A stretch of DNA of 64,000 nucleotides. Origin: JAJTFW01 sp046330075 (lineage in GTDB: Bacteria > Bacteroidota > Bacteroidia > AKYH767-A > OLB10). How positions within the stretch are numbered: position 1 is the first letter of the stretch; each line of letters starts with the position of its first letter. Below are positions 50,645 to 57,506 of this stretch, one piece after another. The translations under genes were made by a program, and so were the position numbers. The stretch lies in assembly GCA_046330075.1 (NCBI GenBank), contig JAXLTL010000013.1, positions 22,992 through 86,991 on the forward strand, given 5' to 3'. The notes below the pieces were generated by a model. The model was not told the origin of the DNA. It saw nothing but the letters and a program-made list of their open reading frames with translations, and did no database searches.

Positions 50645-50895
50645 TCATCTTAGTATAAAATAAGCTCTCCCTTCTCCAGGGTCTTCGGGTGATTCCGCCC
50701 ATATGAATCTCAGATATAAATTGCTTTTCTCCCCGATGGTAATCGATTGAATCCTCACACCTCCAAGGTTTTCGTGTGATGCCACCCTCTTCGAAGGTCT
50801 TCGAGTGATTCTGCCCATATGCAGAGCATATGGACAGAATTGTATCGAGAAGACCGCCATATCGAGAAGACCATTGTATCGAGAAGACCGCCGTA
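50645..50895. repeat. Non-coding cluster of inverted and direct repeats
   Basis: No convincing gene fits here. The stretch holds: three copies of TATCGAGAAGACC (in 50842-50890), whose complement GGTCTTCG-like sequences occur at about 50690 and 50797; TGATTCYGCCCATATG-like units near 50691 and 50806; and a 14-bp stem-loop at 50808-50840 (ATTCTGCCCATATG and CATATGGACAGAAT, loop CAGAG, one mismatch). The units look like decayed copies of one intergenic element. It lies between the TMEM175-like start and the MATE gene stop. Confidence 0.6.
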
Positions 50896-52290
50896 TCACA
50901 CCTTCACCATCTTCCATTTTCCTTTTTTGAACATCACATAGTACATCAGGGCAACAATAGCTTCAGCCGACGGCACTGCTGCAAAAGCTCCTGTTGCACC
51001 CATCGAAAAGGTATTGGCAAGCACCCAGGCCAGAGGCACCTGGATCAGCCAGAATCCGATGAAACTGATCCAGGTGGGGGTTTTCGTATCTCCGGCTCCG
51101 TTAAAGGCCTGCATGAGTACCATGGCTACTCCGTAGAGAATATAACCAAGGCTGATTATTTTCAAAGCCGACACTGCATAACTGCTTTCAACAGAAGTAT
51201 TGTCGGGAATGAAGAATCCTATCAGTTGCTCCCCGAAAAACAGGAAGAACAACATCACAAAGGTCATGAAGAGGGTATTGTATTTCGCAATAACCACTAC
51301 TGAGCTCTCCGCTCTTTGGGGAGCGCCGGCGCCCAGGTTTTGTCCTACCAGTGTCGCGGCTGCATTACTCATCCCCCATGCCGGGAGAATAAAGAATACA
51401 ATCAGTCGGATCGCCGTCTGATAACCTGCGCTGGCATGACTTCCGTATTTCGCAACAATAGCAGCCAGGAAAATCCAGCTGGCCGACTGAATCACAAACT
51501 GAACAGTAGCCGGTCCCGCGATACCAATAATCGAACGGATCACTTTCAGGTCAGGCATCCATTTGATTGTCCCTACACGAAGCATATCGTGCTTAACAAA
51601 AAACAGTTGCCATAACTGATAGAGGACACCGGTTCCCCGTCCCACCACCGTGGCCATCGCCGCACCGGTAACACCGAAGGACGGGATTGGTCCAAGTCCG
51701 TTTATAAGGATCGGACAGAGGAGGATATTCATACCATTGCCAATCCATAAACTCCGCATGGCGACAGAGGCATTGCCCGCACCTCTGAAAATACCATTGA
51801 TCAGAAACAATAATACCACCACCATACATCCGCCCAGCATCAGTTGTGTATAATGAACTCCAATGTCGATCGCTTCCTGCTGAGCGCCCATCATCCGCAG
51901 AATGTTTTCAGCATACGTATAACCAATCGCGCTCATGATGAGGATAAACACACCGGCGATTAGCATTGACTGCACGGCTGCTTCTGATGCAGCTTGCGGA
52001 TTTTTCTCTCCAACGCGACGCGCAATCACTGCAGTCGCTGCCGCACTGAGTCCGATGGCAACCGAATAAACGATGGTAATCACTGCTTCAGTGAGCCCAA
52101 CAACGCTTACTGCATGCGGCCCCAGACGATTAACGAAATAAATGTCCACCACTGCAAATACGCTTTCCAGACACATTTCCAGCATCATGGGAATAGCCAA
52201 AAGAAAGACAGCTTTACGAATACTGCCGCCGGTATAATCGTACTCTTCACCTTTCAAAGCCTGCTTGAAAAGCCGGATAAATTTTGACAT
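50896..52290 (-). CDS. MATE-family efflux transporter
   Basis: A 464-residue integral membrane transporter with twelve helices in two related halves (IPMMLEMCLESVFAVVDIYFVNRLG ... VVGLTEAVITIVYSVAIGLSAAATAVIARRVGEKN; second half FVIQSASWIFLAAIVAKYGSHASAGYQTAIRL). MATE proteins export cationic drugs or metabolites using Na+ or H+ gradients. ATG 52290 (MSKFIRLF) is chosen because a TATCTTTA -7-like box (52317-52324 on this strand) overlaps the alternative ATG at 52317. Divergent from the ATP-grasp gene. Confidence 0.92.
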   Translation of the reverse strand: MSKFIRLFKQALKGEEYDYTGGSIRKAVFLLAIPMMLEMCLESVFAVVDIYFVNRLGPHAVSVVGLTEAVITIVYSVAIGLSAAATAVIARRVGEKNPQAASEAAVQSMLIAGVFILIMSAIGYTYAENILRMMGAQQEAIDIGVHYTQLMLGGCMVVVLLFLINGIFRGAGNASVAMRSLWIGNGMNILLCPILINGLGPIPSFGVTGAAMATVVGRGTGVLYQLWQLFFVKHDMLRVGTIKWMPDLKVIRSIIGIAGPATVQFVIQSASWIFLAAIVAKYGSHASAGYQTAIRLIVFFILPAWGMSNAAATLVGQNLGAGAPQRAESSVVVIAKYNTLFMTFVMLFFLFFGEQLIGFFIPDNTSVESSYAVSALKIISLGYILYGVAMVLMQAFNGAGDTKTPTWISFIGFWLIQVPLAWVLANTFSMGATGAFAAVPSAEAIVALMYYVMFKKGKWKMVKV

Positions 52291-52366
52291 GTGATTTTTT
52301 TCTGAATAATATTTCATAAAGATACTATTTTGTTGAATAGGAGATTCTATGACGTTTCCCCTTCTG

Positions 52367-52398
52367 TTTGGTTGCCTGCTGAGGATAGAATATTTTTG
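52367..52398 (+). promoter_or_regulatory. Promoter of the ATP-grasp gene
   Basis: TTTG (52367-52370), 20 nt, TATTTTTG (52391-52398): both elements are exact matches to the Bacteroidota consensus. The transcript should start a few bases before ATG 52411, ruling out an in-frame TTG at 52330 as the translation start. Confidence 0.65.
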
Positions 52399-52410
52399 CC
52401 GAAAGTTTCA

Positions 52411-53328
52411 ATGATGAATGCTGCCATGATCGCCGATGTTGCCTTACTGACAGATTCCAGGTATCTGCAGCGCAAGCCGGAGGATCAATATGTTTCAAAT
52501 ATCTTTCTCGAAGATGATATTCTCACAGAAGCATTGAATGAGCAAGGAATATCGGCTTTGCGTGTCAGCTGGGATGATCCGCACTTCGATTGGTCGTCGG
52601 TGCGGCTTGTCCTCTTTCGAACGCCATGGGATTATTTTTTCCGGTACCCGGAGTTCAGTAAGTGGATTGCAACTGTTTCCGGCCAAACCCGGCTGGTAAA
52701 CCCGCCTGCGCTGATTAACTGGAATATTGATAAGAGATATCTCCGCGATTTACAGCAAAAGGGAATACGCATTCCTCCGACGGTTTTTGTGGAGAAAGGT
52801 GAGAAGCAATCGTTGCCCGAATTATTTCATCAACAACAATGGTCTGAAGGAATAATAAAACCTGTGGTCGGTGGAGCAGCACGCCATACGTATCGTTTCG
52901 GCACTTCTGATTTGAATGAAGTGTCCGGACTGTTCAGTTCACTAATTGATGAAGAAGCGATGTTGTTGCAGGAGTATCAGCCTTCTATTATCAGTCGCGG
53001 AGAAGTAGCCTTCATGGTCATGAATGGTAAGTTTACCCATGCTGTACTCAAAAAAGCCAAGGCTGGTGATTTTCGTGTGCAGGATGATTTCGGCGGGACC
53101 TTACACGATTATCAAGCAACGGCAGAGGAAATTGCTTTTGCGGAAAATGTGGTGAAGCATTGCCCCGAATTTCCGTTGTATGCACGGGTGGATGTGATGT
53201 GGGATAACGCTGGAAATCCTTGTGTGTCTGAACTGGAAGTGATCGAACCTGAGCTTTGGTTTCGCCGTCACCCTTCGTCAGCCGACGTTCTTGCAGAGGG
53301 AATTGTCAACCTTCTGTCCGCTCAGTGA
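52411..53328 (+). CDS. ATP-grasp fold protein
   Basis: A 305-residue soluble protein. An N-terminal Rossmann-like part (ADVALLTDSR ... LFRTPWDYFFRYPEFSKWI), then an ATP-grasp-type region: NWNIDKRYLRDLQQKGIRIPPTVFV, GIIKPVVGGAARHTYRF (binding Lys), MLLQEYQPSIISRGEVAFMVMNGKFTHAVLKK, and YARVDVMWDNAGNPCVSELEVIEPELWF (metal Asp/Glu). This resembles glutathione-synthetase-like/RimK-like ligases; the two substrates are unknown. Its last 7 bp overlap the convergent META-domain gene. Confidence 0.85.
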   Translation: MMNAAMIADVALLTDSRYLQRKPEDQYVSNIFLEDDILTEALNEQGISALRVSWDDPHFDWSSVRLVLFRTPWDYFFRYPEFSKWIATVSGQTRLVNPPALINWNIDKRYLRDLQQKGIRIPPTVFVEKGEKQSLPELFHQQQWSEGIIKPVVGGAARHTYRFGTSDLNEVSGLFSSLIDEEAMLLQEYQPSIISRGEVAFMVMNGKFTHAVLKKAKAGDFRVQDDFGGTLHDYQATAEEIAFAENVVKHCPEFPLYARVDVMWDNAGNPCVSELEVIEPELWFRRHPSSADVLAEGIVNLLSAQ

Positions 53329-54026
53329 ACATTTACAAACATGGCGGGATACATACCTGTGCCATCATATAAACGCAAGGTGTCGTTGAGTAGCATATAG
53401 TCTTTTACTTTCTGAAGCATTTTAAAATACTGTTGTTCGAACTGTAGTCCCTCACAGGCCATCTCTGTGCTCGAGAGCTGAAATAGGCGGAGATCTGTAT
53501 AATCGATGTATTTTACTTTTCCGCCATACGAATTGCATACACCCATTCCGCCAAATGTGCTATCCTTGAAAACAAGAGTTACCGGATAAGGGGCCGGCTC
53601 TTTTCCGTTTACAATGAATAATTGCCATTTCTTATTTTTAAGCCGTACACCGTTATCGGTCATTGGAAACTGAGAGATATCTTTATCGATAGGAGGCGGC
53701 AATGATTCGGAAGTGGTAGGAGTGGATGTTGCAGTGCGATGAGGTTGCGATTTCTTTTTACTGCCGGACCCGGCAACGGGTATGTGATCTTTCCCGGGTG
53801 AAGATGTATTGGTTTTATTGAAAGTATCAGAAGGTGTTACATCGCGATGCTCCAGTGAAGGTATTGTATCAGGTGAAAGACTATCATTGGCAGGAGCTGG
53901 TATGATTTCTGATGTAGTATCAGCAGACGTTATGATAGATTGCTTTTCTGAATGATTGCTGCAGCTGGTCAATGTAAATAGACTGCCAATGATGATGCAG
54001 ACTGATAATTTAGTTAGAAAATTCAT
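53322..54026 (-). CDS. META-domain lipoprotein
   Basis: A 234-residue lipoprotein: signal peptide with lipobox LTSC (MNFLTKLSVCIIIGSLFTLTSC), a long Ser/Thr/Pro-rich linker (about 30-120), then a META/HslJ domain (LKNKKWQLFIVNGKEPAPYPVTLVFKDSTFGGMGVCNSYGGKVKYID ... LSSTEMACEGLQFEQQYFKML). META domains occur in heat-stress and motility-related proteins of unknown mechanism. ATG 54026 overlaps the DinB-like stop by 4 bp, so the two are coupled; a longer frame to 54086 lies inside that gene. Confidence 0.88.
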   Translation of the reverse strand: MNFLTKLSVCIIIGSLFTLTSCSNHSEKQSIITSADTTSEIIPAPANDSLSPDTIPSLEHRDVTPSDTFNKTNTSSPGKDHIPVAGSGSKKKSQPHRTATSTPTTSESLPPPIDKDISQFPMTDNGVRLKNKKWQLFIVNGKEPAPYPVTLVFKDSTFGGMGVCNSYGGKVKYIDYTDLRLFQLSSTEMACEGLQFEQQYFKMLQKVKDYMLLNDTLRLYDGTGMYPAMFVNVH

Positions 54027-54481
54027 GGTATTAATGCGAACTGTTGAAAATGATGCGTGAAATGTTTCTGGTGAAAGATAATCCACTCTTCCTTATTGAG
54101 CGCTCCGAAGAACGGATGAACGTTTGTGGCTTTAGGATGAGTGTCGTAATAAGTATGGAATTTTTCAATCTGTAATTTCAGGTCGGCAATGGCTTGCGCA
54201 AGATCGGGGTTGCGTAGTTCCGGCAGTTGATCATTTCCCTTTTCCATCTGTACACCCCTCGCAATCGGATCAGGACCTTCAATAATTTTCTTTCTGTAGG
54301 CTTCAATCTTTTCTGCAGGAAATCTAACCGGTACCTGAATCCTTCCATTGGAAATGCGCATAATCAGTGCAAGATGTTCAACCATATGTTGCGGTGACAT
54401 TTTGCCGAAAACCGGTTGTTGGTTGGCAGATAAAGTCGACAGCAGAGCAACGGTTTCTTCGGGCTGTAGGACGTATTGCAT
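54023..54481 (-). CDS. DinB-like (DUF1569) protein
   Basis: A 152-residue four-helix-bundle protein with the metal-ligand pattern of the DinB/YfiT superfamily: H in SPQHMVEHLALIMRI and the C-terminal HQKHFTHHFQQFALI. Members bind Ni or Zn and include thiol transferases, but most are uncharacterised. The gene starts with TATTTTTG-AACG-ATG on the minus strand (box 54486-54493), predicting a leaderless transcript, and overlaps the META-domain gene. Confidence 0.8.
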   Translation of the reverse strand: MQYVLQPEETVALLSTLSANQQPVFGKMSPQHMVEHLALIMRISNGRIQVPVRFPAEKIEAYRKKIIEGPDPIARGVQMEKGNDQLPELRNPDLAQAIADLKLQIEKFHTYYDTHPKATNVHPFFGALNKEEWIIFHQKHFTHHFQQFALIP

Positions 54482-54485
54482 CGTT

Positions 54486-54493
54486 CAAAAATA
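54486..54493 (-). promoter_or_regulatory. Candidate -7 box 4 nt from the DinB-like start
   Basis: Minus strand TATTTTTG (exact consensus), AACG, ATG 54481. It directly follows the stem of the terminator at 54495-54530, so the T-rich tail of that terminator doubles as the promoter box. Confidence 0.55.
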
Positions 54494-54494
54494 C

Positions 54495-54530
54495 AAAGAG
54501 GGAGCATATCTTCCGATATACTCCCTCTTT
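54495..54530 (-). terminator. Rho-independent terminator after the T9SS gene at 54546
   Basis: AAAGAGGGAG and CTCCCTCTTT (54495-54504, 54521-54530) form a 10-bp stem extended by ATATC/GATAT with loop TTCC; on the minus strand it is followed by GTATTTTTG. It begins 15 bp after the stop of the secreted-protein gene. The symmetric A/T flanks would let it work on both strands. Confidence 0.85.
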
Positions 54531-54545
54531 ATTAAGTAATTTATT

Positions 54546-56912
54546 TTATTGCTTTACGAGTCCGGTGTGGTATTCACCCGCTTCATTGGTGAATGAAAGG
54601 GTATAGCGTCCTGCTGCTAAGCCGGTCATGTCAACATCGGTACGGCCCACCTGCACCAGCTGGCTGAATACAATGCGGCCTGTCATATCTGTAATAACAA
54701 GATTTCCACGCTGCTGTACCTGAATAATGAACATGCCTGCTCCCGGATTTGGATATACATTCATAAATCCATTCACGGTCTGCTCCTGAATACCGATGCA
54801 GGCATCAACCACAACACTTACGGCAGCTGTATTTGAACAACCACTCGTGTCGGTTCCTGTAACCGTATAGGTCGCAGTAACAGCGGGTGTGAAAGGTGTT
54901 CCGTTAATCACACCGTTGGTCCAGGTATAGGTGGATGCGCCGCCGCCATTCAAGGTGACAGTGTTGCCAACACATACCGTATCATCAGAGGCGGTGGCAG
55001 TTACTGTCGGCAATGGTAATACCGAGGTGATACTGATATTGCCTGTGTTTATACAACCATTCACATCAGTACCTGTAACCGACCATGAAGTGGTTCCCGC
55101 AGCATGTGTTACGATATTGTAATTATTGGAGGTTCCATCATTCCACAGATAAGAAGATCCTCCTGTTACCCAAAGCGTGTCGATGGTGTTTTCACATTCG
55201 TTGGCTGTCAGACTAGCAGAATATATAACCACATTTGGCAATGGATTTACTATGATATATACCATTGCGGTGTCGGCACATCCATATGTATCAGTTGCAG
55301 TAACGATAAAGGTACTATCGCTGACAGGTGTTACATCAATCGTTGCACCTATGCTACCGTTGTCCCAGGTGAATCCGTTACCTGTACTTACTGCTGTAAG
55401 GGTCACTGTATCACCAATGCAGATTTCATTATCAGTTGCTGAAGCGGTTACATTAAAGCCATAACACACATCCAGCAATCCGGCACGTACCACGAAGGTG
55501 TTTTCATAGGCCGGGCCAAAGGATTCAACATTTGTCCAGGTGCCGAATGGATTTCCGGCCCAGTCTACCCAACACGTTCCGGGAGTGAAAATGGAGGCTG
55601 TGGTGCCTACGGTCAGAGTAGAGTCATATTCTACTGCTGTAAACAGGTATGTACCCGGATTTAAAATCAGGGTTGAGTCCAGCATGAACGTAATGAGACC
55701 TGTAGTATCAGCAGTTAAATTCAAAGGCGTGGCCAGATAAATCTGATTGGTTGGTACACCAGCTGACATCTCAAAAACCGCCATACCAACAGTTGAGCCG
55801 GCTACCTGACCATTGAGGAAGTAGGATACGGAACTCAGGCGTGACACATGTGTAACCTCGTATTGATTGCCCAGATATCCGGTTACTCCGGCGCCTATTC
55901 CCAATGCACCATTCAGATTACCGTTATCTCTGGCATAGGTAGAGTCTTCAATATAAATGGTGTTGCCCAATAATGTATCGTTGGTGGTGTTGCCATCTGC
56001 TTCTGTGATGCTTACTGAGTAATACGCTTCATAAATATTGGTTGCAGAGGGAGTAAATGGATTGGTGGCAGAGAGCGTAATGTCATCTCCTGATGCCAGT
56101 AACGGATGAGCTGCGGAAGATGAATTATGTACAAGAGTTCCGTTGATGTCATATACATCAGCAGTCATGACCACGTTGGTGATGTCACTGACGCCATTGT
56201 TCCGGATATTCGCTGATAAATCCAGTGATGGTTGCTGATTCCCCGGAATGATCGTGTATTCTGACCAGGCGGGCACGTCATTCATTACCGCATCGTAGTT
56301 CAGAAGCTGTAATACCTCTACATCGTCAATCAGCAGGAGAAATTTATCGTTCGAATTATTCCTGAAACCAATGTACACTGTTTGTCCGGCATAGGCGGCC
56401 AGCGAAACATTGTGTGGTGTCCATGTGGTGTTTTCAGCAGGGACGCTCAAGAGCAGCGTTGAGTTGCTTACCTGATTCCCAAGAACACCATTGCCTCCGG
56501 TAGGAGGTCCGGACGTCATAATACGGACTTCATAGCCATCCGGATAGGAAGGATCGTACGTGAGTCCGTTCCAGCGCAGTTCGCAACCTGCCGGAAGAGG
56601 ACCTATGGCCGGTGTCCACATCCAGTCGTCGGCGGCACCGGTTGGACTGTAATAGGAGGTGCTGAAAGCACAGGAATCAGTCACATCATTCGCGAAATCT
56701 TCGCGACGCTCCCATGCTTCATTCACATAGGCTACTGAGGGATCCGGTGTCCGGTTGTCAACGTTTCTTAGGAACCATCCGGCAGGGAAGGAGTAAGTAC
56801 CGGCGCCTCCGGCAGTGGAACCGCTGATATCATTGAAATTTTCCAGAAAGATGGTTTGCGCATTCGCCCCCAGCGTGAACAGCGTAAGGGAGAGCAGTAA
56901 CAGTTTTTTCAT
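54546..56912 (-). CDS. T9SS-sorted protein with choice-of-anchor and Ig-like domains
   Basis: A 788-residue secreted protein: signal peptide (LLLLSLTLFTLGANAQ), a choice-of-anchor-J-like domain (about 20-200; FLENFNDISGSTAGG, DDWMWTPAIGPLPAG, YIGFRNNSNDKFLLLIDDVEV), a beta-rich middle (about 205-470), three Ig-like repeats of 85-90 residues with SATDNEICIGDTVTLTA and TASDDTVCVGNTVTLNG, and a type A T9SS sorting domain (VYPNPGAGMFIIQVQ ... LAAGRYTLSFTNEAG). It is probably an adhesin-like surface protein. A perfect TACTTTTG -7 box lies 17 nt upstream; the strong terminator at 54495 ends the transcript. Confidence 0.88.
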   Translation of the reverse strand: MKKLLLLSLTLFTLGANAQTIFLENFNDISGSTAGGAGTYSFPAGWFLRNVDNRTPDPSVAYVNEAWERREDFANDVTDSCAFSTSYYSPTGAADDWMWTPAIGPLPAGCELRWNGLTYDPSYPDGYEVRIMTSGPPTGGNGVLGNQVSNSTLLLSVPAENTTWTPHNVSLAAYAGQTVYIGFRNNSNDKFLLLIDDVEVLQLLNYDAVMNDVPAWSEYTIIPGNQQPSLDLSANIRNNGVSDITNVVMTADVYDINGTLVHNSSSAAHPLLASGDDITLSATNPFTPSATNIYEAYYSVSITEADGNTTNDTLLGNTIYIEDSTYARDNGNLNGALGIGAGVTGYLGNQYEVTHVSRLSSVSYFLNGQVAGSTVGMAVFEMSAGVPTNQIYLATPLNLTADTTGLITFMLDSTLILNPGTYLFTAVEYDSTLTVGTTASIFTPGTCWVDWAGNPFGTWTNVESFGPAYENTFVVRAGLLDVCYGFNVTASATDNEICIGDTVTLTAVSTGNGFTWDNGSIGATIDVTPVSDSTFIVTATDTYGCADTAMVYIIVNPLPNVVIYSASLTANECENTIDTLWVTGGSSYLWNDGTSNNYNIVTHAAGTTSWSVTGTDVNGCINTGNISITSVLPLPTVTATASDDTVCVGNTVTLNGGGASTYTWTNGVINGTPFTPAVTATYTVTGTDTSGCSNTAAVSVVVDACIGIQEQTVNGFMNVYPNPGAGMFIIQVQQRGNLVITDMTGRIVFSQLVQVGRTDVDMTGLAAGRYTLSFTNEAGEYHTGLVKQ

Positions 56913-56929
56913 TATTCGGGTATTTGGAG

Positions 56930-56937
56930 CAAAAGTA
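56930..56937 (-). promoter_or_regulatory. Candidate -7 box of the T9SS gene at 56912
   Basis: Minus strand TACTTTTG (exact TAnnTTTG), 17 nt before ATG 56912. The -33 element is not clear. Confidence 0.5.
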
Positions 56938-57030
56938 GAGAGGGATGACCTTCATTCAGGATAAGATTTTAAGGTGATATAAACATTCCACTATTAATAA
57001 GTCAACGGCTTTTGTTCTCCTGATTCACGG

Positions 57031-57063
57031 ATTGCCGGCGCTTGAACAGAATCGTTAATTTTG
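57031..57063 (+). promoter_or_regulatory. Candidate folB promoter, box 4 nt from the start
   Basis: ATTG (57031-57034), 21 nt, TAATTTTG (57056-57063; exact consensus), CTTC, ATG. A leaderless folB transcript is predicted. Confidence 0.55.
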
Positions 57064-57067
57064 CTTC

Positions 57068-57421
57068 ATGACTCAGCAACTTCATATCCGGAATATCCAT
57101 TGCCATGCCTTTCACGGATGCATGCCGGAGGAAACCGTCGTAGGTGGTCCCTTCACCACACATGTTTCTTTCAAAGGGGATTTTTCAAAAGCCGTTGCCA
57201 CAGATCATCTGTCAGAAGCCGTCGATTATGTAGAAGTACACCGAATCGTCCGTTCAGAAATGGCGATCCCTTCCGCGTTGATTGAACATGTAGCCGGTCG
57301 TATTCTGAAGCGTCTGCGGATAACTTTTCCAGCTGTGGATGAAATTACCGTTGAAGTAATAAAATATAATCCCCCTGTGAACGGACAACTGGGAGAAGCT
57401 GTGTTTATCCTGAAAGGCTGA
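57068..57421 (+). CDS. folB: Dihydroneopterin aldolase
   Basis: A 117-residue enzyme of folate synthesis converting dihydroneopterin to 6-hydroxymethyl-dihydropterin. Family pattern: LHIRNIHCHAFHGCMPEETVVGGPFTTHVSFKGDFSKA, DYVEVHRIVRSEMAIPSALIEHVAGRILKRL and the C-terminal VEVIKYNPPVNGQLGEAVFIL (catalytic Lys in VIKYNPP). Length is normal. ATG 57068 is preceded at 4 nt by a consensus -7 box. It lies 85 bp upstream of rnr, which has its own promoter-like sequence. Confidence 0.95.
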   Translation: MTQQLHIRNIHCHAFHGCMPEETVVGGPFTTHVSFKGDFSKAVATDHLSEAVDYVEVHRIVRSEMAIPSALIEHVAGRILKRLRITFPAVDEITVEVIKYNPPVNGQLGEAVFILKG

Positions 57422-57470
57422 TCATCACCGTTTATGAGCGGTGAATTGTCAATTTCTTTACACAATCAGC

Positions 57471-57502
57471 TTTGGGTTGGCCTGACTTCCTGCTTACCTT
57501 CG
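57471..57502 (+). promoter_or_regulatory. Candidate rnr promoter, box 4 nt from the start
   Basis: TTTG (57471-57474), 20 nt, TACCTTCG (57495-57502; one mismatch), GGGC, ATG 57507. Predicted leaderless transcript. Confidence 0.5.
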
Positions 57503-57506
57503 GGGC

